Positions 1-6,388 of a stretch of DNA of 16,657 bases are shown one piece after another. Below the pieces are notes generated by a model that was given only the letters and a program-made list of their open reading frames with translations, made no database searches and was not told where the DNA came from. Positions within the stretch are counted from its first letter, which is position 1. Each line of letters begins with the position of its first letter. The position numbers and the translations under genes are program-made. The DNA comes from Treponema sp. (lineage in GTDB: Bacteria > Spirochaetota > Spirochaetia > Treponematales > Breznakiellaceae), in assembly GCA_031272575.1 (NCBI GenBank), contig JAISTO010000003.1:1-16657 (forward strand), given 5' to 3'.

Positions 1-265
1 ACACCGCCGCCTCGCCCCCGCCCACCGGTGCAAAGGTGACCGTGTACGAGTCGGCGTGGTTGCCCGAGGGGGCATCCACCGGCCCCCAGGCGTCCGGCAT
101 GATGCTCCGCGCCGGAGCCGCCGCCCCCACACTAAGCACCACCCGCGCCATGCGGGAATCCGGACGCGGAGAAACGACTGTGTTCTTGCAGGCCGCAAGG
201 CTGGCCGCCGCAACAGCGGCCAGTGACAATACCGCGAATAATGCGGCGGCTTTGGTTATCTTCAT
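1..265 (-). CDS. Lipoprotein, N-terminal part only (cut by window start)
   Basis: Translating the minus strand from the ATG at 265 gives 88 residues before the window ends. Residues 1-26 form a lipoprotein signal peptide: Lys at 2 and 5, a long Ala/Leu/Val core and a good lipobox L23-A-A-C26. The mature part begins KNTVV and contains ARSIMPD (about 53-59) and DSYTVTFAP (about 72-80). I associate an RTIMP-like motif followed by a YTVTF strand with the repeated surface lipoproteins of treponemes; this is recall, not a search. The start is well supported by GAGGTGA five bases upstream of the ATG. Function is unknown; probably an exported, membrane-anchored surface or periplasmic protein. The downstream part lies outside the window, so domain content cannot be judged. 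Confidence 0.8.
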   Translation of the reverse strand, partial: MKITKAAALFAVLSLAAVAAASLAACKNTVVSPRPDSRMARVVLSVGAAAPARSIMPDAWGPVDAPSGNHADSYTVTFAPVGGGEAAV

Positions 266-299
266 TGTAATCACCTCGATAGAATACCGGTATACTACA

Positions 300-328
300 T
301 TCATAGTACATTTTCCGCCATTTTGCAA
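300..328 (-). promoter_or_regulatory. Candidate promoter of the lipoprotein gene, with overlapping inverted repeat
   Basis: On the minus strand TTGCAA (328-323) is followed after 17 bases by TATGAA (305-300), placing transcription start near 293, about 28 bases before the ATG. An inverted repeat TACTA-N6-TAGTA at 293-308 covers the -10 box and start site and could be a repressor site. The -10 is only a 4/6 match, so this is a moderate call. Confidence 0.4.
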
Positions 329-340
329 GAGGTTTTTTTC

Positions 341-460
341 TGGGGAGTGGGGAGTGGGGGGAGTGATGCGGGGGCGAGGCGCAAGCGAGAGGGGGTCGCG
401 AGGTGCATGGGGAGCGGGGGAGTAGTGCCTTGCTCCTCCCCTCTGGGGGGCCAGGGGGGG
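341..460. repeat. G-tract-rich intergenic stretch
   Basis: The plus strand carries runs of four to seven G at 342-345, 349-352, 356-361, 370-374, 391-395, 409-412, 416-420, 445-450 and 454-460. The first three sit in a short tandem array of GGGGAGT (342-348, 349-355, and an expanded copy 356-364). It lies just beyond the stop of the transporter gene at 475. Read on the minus strand, a small hairpin is possible around CCTGG/CCAG (about 441-456), but there is no T-run, so a factor-independent terminator is not convincing. No gene is seen between 266 and 474. Confidence 0.6.
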
Positions 461-474
461 CACCCCTCACTCCC

Positions 475-978
475 TTAGGCCCGCTTGACGAAAATGCGCA
501 GCGCCTCGAGCCCCAGTACCGTTACTGCCGTGACGATGATTCCCGCGAGGAGTACCCCCAGCAGCACCGCGAGGAGGGCGCGGCCGCGCCGCATGCCGAG
601 GACCCAGGCCCCCAGCGTGCCCGTCCATGCGCCGGTAACCGGAAGGGGAACCGCGACGAAGAGGGCAAGGCCGAACCAGCCCCACCGGTCAATTCTGCTT
701 TCGAGTTTGCGCCGGGCGCGGGAAACGAAGCGGTCGAAAAGCCCGCGGTAGCACCGCAGCCCGCCCCTGCCCCCTTTGCCGTAGAGCATTTTATGCAAGG
801 TGGACAGGAAGAGCCAGCATGCGGGGGCCGCGAGCGCGTTCACCGCGGCGGCAAAGGGCAGGGCCGCGTACCAGGGGAGGCCGTTCGCGCATGCGAAGGG
901 TATAGCGCCGCGAAGTTCCGAGACGGGAAGGAAGGCGAGGGCTGCGGTCCGCAGCAGTATCCGGGCGGTGTCCGTCAT
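475..978 (-). CDS. Small multi-drug export family membrane protein (COG2426, PF06695)
   Basis: 167 residues, the usual size for this family. The two family signatures are visible: PVSELRGAIP at 18-27, inside the first hydrophobic segment, and VPLPVTGAWTGT at 110-121. Hydrophobic segments lie at about 8-28, 36-60, 100-128 and 134-157, with a basic cytoplasmic-type loop at 66-98. The family is an uncharacterised inner-membrane transporter-like group; the name multi-drug export is historical and the substrate is unknown. The ATG overlaps the stop of the upstream acyltransferase gene by four bases (ATGA, 975-978), so translation is probably coupled and this is the last gene of the dnaJ-plsC operon. 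The stop at 475-477 is followed by a G-tract-rich intergenic region. Confidence 0.8.
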   Translation of the reverse strand: MTDTARILLRTAALAFLPVSELRGAIPFACANGLPWYAALPFAAAVNALAAPACWLFLSTLHKMLYGKGGRGGLRCYRGLFDRFVSRARRKLESRIDRWGWFGLALFVAVPLPVTGAWTGTLGAWVLGMRRGRALLAVLLGVLLAGIIVTAVTVLGLEALRIFVKRA

Positions 979-1745
979 GCGGAAGCCGTCGTTTTGTCCC
1001 CGGAAGGGCCATCACCTTTAAACCCGAGATTGCCCGCGATAATATCCCGCACTTTTTCCGCGAGGACCTGCTTGCGCTCTTCAGGGGGCAGGTCTTTGGG
1101 GTTGATCGGCTCCCCGAAAATAAGGCTGACAGGTACCGCCTGCACCAGGCCGGTTTCCTCGAACACGCCGTAACTCCCCGCGATGGACACGGGCACGACC
1201 GGCGCGTCCGAGTGGGTCGCGAGCCGGAAGGAGCCGCTCTTGAAGGGGAGCAGCCCCTGGCCCCTGCTGCGATGCCCCTCCGGGAAAATCAGCATGCCCC
1301 CGCCGGCCCGAATCCGGCGGATACCCCGGTTGATAGTGGCCAGGGCCTTGCGGGGATGCCTGCGGTCGATGAAGAGGCCGCCCAGCAGGTAGACCCACAT
1401 ATTGAGAAAAGGGATGAAAAGGAGTTCCTTTTTTGCGATGAAGCCGAAGGGGCGCCCCACATACGCCAGCGCGAGCACAATGTCGAAGATGCTCCCATGG
1501 TTGCTTACAATGCAGACCCCCCCTTTTTTGGGGATACGTCCGCGCCCCTCGACCCGCAACAGGCAGCCCGTGCCTTTTACCAGCATACGCGCCCAGCCCT
1601 GCGCAATTTTATAAATGATGAATGACATGGGCTTTCTGAGTCCAAGGAAACTGAACACGAAGCACACAACGCCGGTAGGTATGAACAGGATGATCAGAGA
1701 ACCGGCCAACAGGAAAAGCACCGCGGTTTTTATCGTTTTTGCCAT
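975..1745 (-). CDS. plsC: 1-acyl-sn-glycerol-3-phosphate acyltransferase (PlsC family)
   Basis: 256 residues, typical for PlsC. It transfers an acyl chain to lysophosphatidic acid to make phosphatidic acid at the cytoplasmic face of the membrane. All four family blocks are visible: block I NHGSIFD (82-88, catalytic H83 and D88), block II GLFIDRR (123-129), block III FPEGHRS (154-160) and block IV VPVSI (184-188). An N-terminal hydrophobic segment (about 7-36) anchors it. The ATG at 1745 has an AGGGGGGA ribosome site about seven bases upstream. It starts 24 bases after the dnaJ stop and overlaps the next gene by ATGA. The family and reaction class are certain; acyl-acceptor specificity (this step versus another lyso-lipid) cannot be told from sequence. 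Confidence 0.9.
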   Translation of the reverse strand: MAKTIKTAVLFLLAGSLIILFIPTGVVCFVFSFLGLRKPMSFIIYKIAQGWARMLVKGTGCLLRVEGRGRIPKKGGVCIVSNHGSIFDIVLALAYVGRPFGFIAKKELLFIPFLNMWVYLLGGLFIDRRHPRKALATINRGIRRIRAGGGMLIFPEGHRSRGQGLLPFKSGSFRLATHSDAPVVPVSIAGSYGVFEETGLVQAVPVSLIFGEPINPKDLPPEERKQVLAEKVRDIIAGNLGFKGDGPSGDKTTASA

Positions 1746-1769
1746 AACTATTCCCCCCTTTGCAAGCGC

Positions 1770-2912
1770 CTACTGCTGCTCCGCCAGTTCGGCGAGCGGG
1801 ACAAGACGCGGGGCCGCGTTCTCGCCTTCGACGCGGGAGAGTTCCTCGAGCAGTTCCCTCCCCCGGCGCGAAAGTTTCGCCGGCACCTGCACCATAAACT
1901 TGATATAGAGGCTCCCCTTGCGGCCCCCATGGGGGACCCCCTCGTCCCGAATGCGGAGCATCTTTCCGTTTTGGGTGCCCGGCGGCACCTTCACCTTGAT
2001 CGTCTTGTTGTCCAGCGTGGTCACCTGAATCTCCGAGCCGAGGGCCGCCTGCGTTATCGAGATCGGCACCGCGCAGAAGAGGTCGTCATCCTGACGCTCG
2101 AAGTACTCGTGAGATGCCACGCTGACAAACACGTAGAGATTGCCGGAGGGCCCGCCGTTCGGCCCCGCGTTGCCCTGGCCCTGCACCACGAGGCGGCGGC
2201 CGTTTTCGACCCCCGCCGGTATCGTGATGATCAGGTTGCGCCGCTTCGTCTGGAAGCCGCGGCCCCCGCAGTCCTTGCAGGGGTGCTCGACGATAGAGCC
2301 CGCGCCCCGGCACGAGGGGCAGGTCGAGGCCACCGAGAAGAAGCCGGAACTGTGCCGCACCTGGCCCACGCCGCGGCAGGTGGGGCAGGTCTTACGCGCC
2401 GCCCCGCCGGCCGCGCCCGTGCCTTTGCAGGAGGGGCAGGTCTCGTTCCGGTTGTAGGCGATCTCTTTCTTTACGCCGTAGATCGACTCCTGAAAGGTGA
2501 CGCTGACATTCCCCTGGATGTTGCCGCCCTGCTCCGGCCCGTCCCGCGAGGCCCGGCGCCCGCCCCCCCCGAAGAGCGACTCGAAGATGCCGCTCCCGAA
2601 GCCGCCAAAACTGCCAAAATCCCCAAAAATGTCCTCGAAGCCGCGGAAAGTCCGCGCGAAATCCTGGGGATTGGACGCGCCCATGCCCTCGACGCCGGCG
2701 AAGCCGAACTGGTCGTAGGTCTGGCGCTTCTGCTCGTCCCCGAGAATCTCGTAGGCTTCCGTCGCCTCCTTGAATTTTTCCTCCGCGGTCTTATCCCCCG
2801 GATTTTTGTCAGGATGATATTGAAGCGCCAGTTTGCGGTACGCTTTTTTTATGTCATCCATTGAGGCGTTTTTTTGCACCCCAAGCACTTCATAGTAATC
2901 CCTCTTGGCCAC
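1770..2912 (-). CDS. dnaJ: Chaperone protein DnaJ (type I Hsp40)
   Basis: 380 residues, the standard DnaJ length. The order is classical: J domain (about 3-70) with the HPD triad at 33-35; Gly/Phe-rich linker (about 85-120); zinc domain with four CxxCxGxG repeats at 159-166, 176-183, 198-205 and 212-219; then the C-terminal substrate-binding domains. DnaJ stimulates DnaK ATPase activity and delivers unfolded clients in the cytoplasm. The start is GTG at 2912, not ATG; it is preceded by AAAGGAG with seven bases of spacing and gives the canonical MAKRDYYEVLG start. dnaK and grpE are not adjacent; the partners here are plsC and a COG2426 gene. The Gly-rich linker is encoded over an 8-base C/G run (2563-2570) that could be slip-prone. 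Confidence 0.97.
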   Translation of the reverse strand: MAKRDYYEVLGVQKNASMDDIKKAYRKLALQYHPDKNPGDKTAEEKFKEATEAYEILGDEQKRQTYDQFGFAGVEGMGASNPQDFARTFRGFEDIFGDFGSFGGFGSGIFESLFGGGGRRASRDGPEQGGNIQGNVSVTFQESIYGVKKEIAYNRNETCPSCKGTGAAGGAARKTCPTCRGVGQVRHSSGFFSVASTCPSCRGAGSIVEHPCKDCGGRGFQTKRRNLIITIPAGVENGRRLVVQGQGNAGPNGGPSGNLYVFVSVASHEYFERQDDDLFCAVPISITQAALGSEIQVTTLDNKTIKVKVPPGTQNGKMLRIRDEGVPHGGRKGSLYIKFMVQVPAKLSRRGRELLEELSRVEGENAAPRLVPLAELAEQQ

Positions 2913-2938
2913 CTTGTGACTCCTTTCACTTTAGGATG

Positions 2939-2967
2939 ATAATATGCTTTTTGGGGATATATGTCAA
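2939..2967 (-). promoter_or_regulatory. Strong housekeeping-type promoter of the dnaJ operon
   Basis: The minus strand carries a perfect TTGACA (2967-2962), a 17-base spacer and TATTAT (2944-2939). Transcription would start near 2932 and give a leader of about 20 bases that contains the AAAGGAG ribosome site. No heat-shock inverted repeat of the CIRCE type is seen, so dnaJ looks constitutively expressed from the main sigma factor. Confidence 0.8.
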
Positions 2968-2983
2968 GGGGAGGGGCGCCCTC

Positions 2984-3012
2984 TTCACTTTTTCCCGTAT
3001 ATACGGTATCCT
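2984..3012 (+). promoter_or_regulatory. Candidate promoter for the endonuclease-cimA operon, apparently leaderless
   Basis: TTCACT (2984-2989), a 17-base spacer and TATCCT (3007-3012). The ATG at 3020 is seven bases after the -10, where transcription normally begins, and no ribosome-binding sequence precedes the ATG. A perfect palindrome CCGTATATACGG (2995-3006) fills the spacer directly before the -10 and may be an operator; it also lies about 28 bases upstream of the divergent dnaJ -35. Confidence 0.5.
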
Positions 3013-3019
3013 TGTAAAA

Positions 3020-3910
3020 ATGAATACGAAACACATCCGTTGCCTTATCGGTGCGCTGCTGCTCTCTTCCTGTATGCTCTATGCGGCAGAGGAGGGGGCG
3101 GAAGTTGTCTCCGCTGAGGAACTCTCCGCGGGGGAAGCGCCCGCGCCGGTGAGTGTGTGGTCTTTCAATATACAGACCTTTGGCGCGACGAAGATGGCCC
3201 GTCCTTCGGTAAAAGAGGTGCTGGCGGACGTGCTGTCCCGCGCGGATCTCTGCGCCATACAGGAAGTCCGATCCTCGAAAAGCACGGCGCCGATGGATCA
3301 ACTGATGGCGTTGCTTCCATCGGGGCGCGAGTCAGTGCTCGGCGAGCCGGAGGGCAGGTCATCCTATAAGGAACAGTACTGGCTCATCTACGACTCTGCG
3401 AAGTGGACGGTGCTGGCAAGCGCGGTCTACCCGGACCCGGGCGATCTCTTTGTGCGCGAGCCTATGGGCTTCTACCTGCGGGCGGGGGATTTCGACTGCA
3501 TACTGCTGGACAATCACATTGCGCCAGACGATGCGGCTGCCGAAATCGCGGCGCTGCCCGCGGCGGCGGCGTGGTTTGCCGAACTTTGGGACGAAAGTGA
3601 CATTATCATTGTTGGTGATTTTAATGCGGACGGCTCGTATTACAACGAGGATGCGTTGGCGGATGTGTTTCCGCCCGGGGACTGGCTCATTATTATTGGG
3701 AACGATGTTGATACGACTGTCGCCTCAAGTTCGAACACGTACGATCGCATCATCATAAGCGCGTCCGCTGTCGAAGATTACACGGGGGACTGCGGCGTGT
3801 TCCGTTTTGACGAGGAGGAAGGCTTTGCGGATTTGGGTATTCTTGCCAACCGAGTAAGCGATCATTACCCGATCTGGGCCCTTTTTTATGTTGATAGAGA
3901 CACAGACTGA
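3020..3910 (+). CDS. Exported DNase-I-like endonuclease/exonuclease/phosphatase family protein
   Basis: 296 residues from the ATG at 3020; the frame is open further upstream, but only this start gives a signal peptide. That peptide (1-18) has the lipobox-like L-S-S-C18, or alternatively signal peptidase I cleavage after LYA. The mature protein has the DNase-I fold signatures in order: FNIQTFG (49-55), QEV with metal ligand E82, GFYLR (150-154), DNHIAP with H166, GDFNADGSYY (199-208, D200 and N202), NTYDRIII with D242, and SDHYP (280-284, D281 and H282). The catalytic set is complete, so it should be an active metal-dependent phosphodiesterase acting outside the cytoplasm, plausibly a nuclease for nutrient scavenging. 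No Shine-Dalgarno precedes the ATG. The 3' end overlaps cimA by 23 bases. Sequence alone cannot separate DNase from other phosphodiesterase activity. Confidence 0.85.
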   Translation: MNTKHIRCLIGALLLSSCMLYAAEEGAEVVSAEELSAGEAPAPVSVWSFNIQTFGATKMARPSVKEVLADVLSRADLCAIQEVRSSKSTAPMDQLMALLPSGRESVLGEPEGRSSYKEQYWLIYDSAKWTVLASAVYPDPGDLFVREPMGFYLRAGDFDCILLDNHIAPDDAAAEIAALPAAAAWFAELWDESDIIIVGDFNADGSYYNEDALADVFPPGDWLIIIGNDVDTTVASSSNTYDRIIISASAVEDYTGDCGVFRFDEEEGFADLGILANRVSDHYPIWALFYVDRDTD

Positions 3911-5552
3911 CAAAGACAGCCCCGGAGTCGAGGTCCTCGGAGTCGAAATCCTCGACACGACCCTGCGGGATGGGGCGCAGGGGGAGGGGATTACGTTCTC
4001 GCTGGCGGACCGGCTCGCGCTCATAAAGACGCTTGACGACCTGGGCGTCGCGTGGATAGAGGCGGGGAACCCGGGGAGCGGCCGGGGCGAGGCGGACTTT
4101 TTTCGCGCGGCGCGGGGGGTGCCCCTGGCGCGGGCGCGGCTCTGCGCGTTCGGCGCGACCCGCAGGAAGGGCACGAGCGCCGCGGAGGACCCGCAGGTGC
4201 AGGCGCTCCTTGCGGCCGAGACCCCGGCGGTCAGCATCTTCGGCAAGGGCTGGGACCTCCATGTCACCGAGGTGCTGGGCGCGAGCCTCTCCGAAAATCT
4301 CGACATGATATCCGACACGGTCCGTTTCTGCAAGGAGCGCGGCCGTATCGTCATCTTTGACGCGGAGCATTTTTTCGACGGCTTTACCCACAACGCCGCG
4401 TACGCGCTCAGCGCGATAGGGGCCGCGGCGGCGGCCGGCGCCGACTGCATCGCGCTCTGCGACACCAATGGCGGGGCCCTCCCCGAGGGGGTGGCCGCCG
4501 CGGTGCGGGAGGCGCGGGCGGCCCTGGACGCGGGCGCCCTGCCCACTTACAAGTGGGCAGGCAGAGGCCCCGCGCTCGGCATTCACGCGCACGACGACGG
4601 GGGCCTGGCCGTGGCGAACAGCCTGGCAGCGGTGCAGGCCGGGGCCGTTCAAGTGCAGGGCACCCTCCTGGGCTTCGGCGAGCGCTGCGGCAACGCCTGC
4701 CTCGCGGCCCTTATCCCCACGCTCTGCCTGAAACTGGGGCGCCCCTGCCTCCCCTCCGGCGGCCTCGCCCGCCTCGCGCCTGCGGCCCGCGCCCTGGCCG
4801 AGATCGCGAACATCAACCTGCCCGGCAACACCCCCTACGTGGGCCGCAGCGCCTTCGCGCACAAGGCCGGTATGCACGCGGACGGCATCCTGAAGACGCG
4901 GCGCTCCTTCGAGCACATCGATCCCGCCCTGGTGGGGAACGGCCGGCGCTTCCTTATGAGCGGCGCTGCCGGGCGCTCCGGCCTGGCGGAGCGCGCGCGG
5001 AAAATCGAGCCTTCACTTACGCGGGATGACGAGATCATAAAAACCCTTGCGGAAAAATTGAAAACTCTCGAGGCCGAGGGCTGGCAGTTTGACGGTGCGG
5101 ACGGCAGTTTCGAACTCCTCGTCCGCAGAGCCCTGGGCCGTTACCGCCCCTTCTTCAAGATCGCGGCCTACCGCGTCACGAGCGAGCACCCGGCCACCGG
5201 GGACCTCGCGTGTTCGCACGGCTGGGTCAAGGTGCTCGTGGACGGCCGCTACGAGGTGGCCGCCTCCGAAGGCGAAGGCCCCGTCAACGCGATGGACGCG
5301 GCGCTCCGGCGGGCCCTGTCATCGTTCTACCCGGAACTGGCGCGGGTGCGCCTCAGCGATTACAAGGTCAGGGTGATAGACGGCACCGCCGCGACCGCCG
5401 CGAAGGTCCGTGTGCTAATCCAGTCCACAGACGGCGAAACCGCCTGGACCACCGTAGGCGTCTCCGCGGACATCATCGACGCAAGCCGCATAGCGCTCGA
5501 GGACTCGATCGAGTACAAGTTGATAAGAGACCGCGCCCTGGCGGGGGAGTAG
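3888..5552 (+). CDS. cimA: (R)-citramalate synthase, CimA type
   Basis: 554 residues. An HMGL-like TIM barrel (about 20-290) is followed by a LeuA-type allosteric domain (about 425-550). Catalytic and metal motifs are intact: TTLRDGAQGEG (24-34, R27 and D28), the citramalate-type FDAEHFFDGF (158-166), CDTNGG (191-196), GIHAHDDGG (231-239; H233, H235) and GERCGNA (264-270). The C-terminal TVGVSADIIDAS (522-533) is typical of the leucine/isoleucine-sensing domain. It condenses pyruvate with acetyl-CoA to citramalate, the first step of threonine-independent isoleucine synthesis. The FDAEHFFDG block favours CimA over isopropylmalate or homocitrate synthase. The ATG at 3888 lies inside the preceding gene and no ribosome site is clear, suggesting coupled translation. 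About 13 extra residues before the HAHDD motif coincide with a 24-bp palindrome (4538-4561). Confidence 0.9.
   Translation: MLIETQTDKDSPGVEVLGVEILDTTLRDGAQGEGITFSLADRLALIKTLDDLGVAWIEAGNPGSGRGEADFFRAARGVPLARARLCAFGATRRKGTSAAEDPQVQALLAAETPAVSIFGKGWDLHVTEVLGASLSENLDMISDTVRFCKERGRIVIFDAEHFFDGFTHNAAYALSAIGAAAAAGADCIALCDTNGGALPEGVAAAVREARAALDAGALPTYKWAGRGPALGIHAHDDGGLAVANSLAAVQAGAVQVQGTLLGFGERCGNACLAALIPTLCLKLGRPCLPSGGLARLAPAARALAEIANINLPGNTPYVGRSAFAHKAGMHADGILKTRRSFEHIDPALVGNGRRFLMSGAAGRSGLAERARKIEPSLTRDDEIIKTLAEKLKTLEAEGWQFDGADGSFELLVRRALGRYRPFFKIAAYRVTSEHPATGDLACSHGWVKVLVDGRYEVAASEGEGPVNAMDAALRRALSSFYPELARVRLSDYKVRVIDGTAATAAKVRVLIQSTDGETAWTTVGVSADIIDASRIALEDSIEYKLIRDRALAGE
4538..4561. repeat. 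24-bp perfect palindrome inside cimA
   Basis: Two 11-bp arms (CCTGCCCACTT and its exact complement) flank the dinucleotide AC. Flanking GCGGG (left) and CCCGC (right) could lengthen the stem across an internal loop. It encodes the stretch around LPTYKWAG (about residues 218-225), a position where I recall other CimA proteins running almost directly into the GIH motif. Confidence 0.8.
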
Positions 5553-5561
5553 GAGGACGGC

Positions 5562-5603
5562 ATGAAAGTCTTTTTGACAGGGGTGCCGGCGGGTGCCCTA
5601 TGA
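5562..5603 (+). CDS. 13-codon ORF coupled to the flavodoxin/ferredoxin gene
   Basis: ATG at 5562 with an excellent AGGAGG five bases upstream encodes MKVFLTGVPAGAL and stops at 5601-5603. The stop overlaps the ATG of the next gene as ATGA. The next gene has no clear ribosome site of its own, so this mini-ORF may serve to load ribosomes onto it. The peptide MKVFLTG resembles the start of NAD-dependent epimerases, so it could also be the stub of a deleted gene. Whether the peptide itself does anything is unknown. Confidence 0.4.
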   Translation: MKVFLTGVPAGAL

Positions 5604-6388
5604 CCACGATTTACTTCTTTAGCGGCACCGGCAACACCCTCTGGTCGGCCAGGCAGCTTGCTGCCCAACTTGGCGCACGGATCGGCGAGCCCTGCGAACT
5701 GCGCAGCATCGGCGTCGAGGCCCGGGCCGGGCGTTACGCGGTCTCCGCTGACGCGGTCGTGTTTCTTTTCCCGGCCTACGCGTACGAGCCGCCCCCCCTG
5801 GTCACGCGCTTTATCAAAAAGTGCCGCATCGACGCCCCCTACGCGGCCGCGCTCGTCACCTTCGGCAGCAGCCCGGGCGGCTCGCTTGCCCGTGTGCAGG
5901 GCCTGCTCCGCAAGAAACGCATCCCCTCGCTCTACTTCGGCAGGGTCCCAACGGTCGAAAACTACATCGCCATCTTCGGCCCCCCCACCGAAGCGAAACT
6001 GCGGGACCGCGGCGCAATGCAGACCCGCGCCACCGAAGAGGCCGCCTGCGCAATCGCGCAGCGCAGGGTGAACAAAGTGCCGGCCTTCCGGCCCCTGTCG
6101 TTCGTGGCGTTCCTTTTTTCGGCCGCCAGACGAATTTTCTACCACTGGTATAGAGTCAGCAAAAAAACCTGCACCGGCTGCGGGATCTGCGCGAAAGTCT
6201 GTCCGGTCGGGGCCATCCGCATGCACAAGGGCCGCCCGCGCTTCAGTGCCGCCTGCGAGCACTGCCAGGGCTGCCTCAACTGGTGCCCCAACAACGCGAT
6301 CAACTTCGGCCGCATAAACGCGCGCACCCCGCGCTACCACCACCCCGGGGTAAGTTTGAAAGAGATGCTCGACGCGGCAGGAACTTAA
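5600..6388 (+). CDS. EFR1-type ferredoxin with flavodoxin-like N-terminal domain
   Basis: 262 residues from the ATG at 5600; the frame is open upstream into cimA, but this start gives the flavodoxin N-terminus MTTIYFFSGTGNT. Residues 1-150 resemble a flavodoxin with the FMN phosphate loop SGTGNT (8-13). The C-terminus carries two [4Fe-4S] motifs: C191-x2-C194-x2-C197-x3-C201-P and C219-x2-C222-x2-C225-x3-C229-P. Known proteins of this layout are cytoplasmic electron carriers of anaerobes whose partner enzymes are mostly undefined. The start overlaps the stop of a 13-codon ORF (ATGA), and the gene follows cimA by 47 bases, so it should be on the same transcript. Its TAA shares the TTAA at 6385-6388 with the convergent membrane-protein gene. 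Confidence 0.88.
   Translation: MTTIYFFSGTGNTLWSARQLAAQLGARIGEPCELRSIGVEARAGRYAVSADAVVFLFPAYAYEPPPLVTRFIKKCRIDAPYAAALVTFGSSPGGSLARVQGLLRKKRIPSLYFGRVPTVENYIAIFGPPTEAKLRDRGAMQTRATEEAACAIAQRRVNKVPAFRPLSFVAFLFSAARRIFYHWYRVSKKTCTGCGICAKVCPVGAIRMHKGRPRFSAACEHCQGCLNWCPNNAINFGRINARTPRYHHPGVSLKEMLDAAGT

Noticed and set aside
441..456. Possible factor-independent terminator after the transporter gene
   Set aside because: Short CCTGG/CCAG stem in C/G homopolymers with no T-run on the transcribed strand; not convincing.
403..1173. 256-residue plus-strand frame opposite the COG2426 and plsC genes
   Set aside because: Begins in the G-rich spacer and runs antisense to two recognised genes; composition is charged low complexity.
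2563..2570. 8-base C run in dnaJ as a phase-variation tract
   Set aside because: It encodes the Gly-rich linker where Gly codons naturally create such runs, and switching off dnaJ makes little sense.
1929..2864. 311-residue plus-strand frame opposite dnaJ
   Set aside because: Antisense to dnaJ, no ribosome site and no recognisable domain.
2861..3019. 53-codon N-terminal extension of the nuclease gene
   Set aside because: It would cross the dnaJ 5' end and both promoters and would bury the signal peptide; the ATG at 3020 gives a clean exported protein.
3753..4916. 387-residue minus-strand frame opposite cimA
   Set aside because: Shadow of cimA; no motifs and composition biased to Arg, Gly and Ala.
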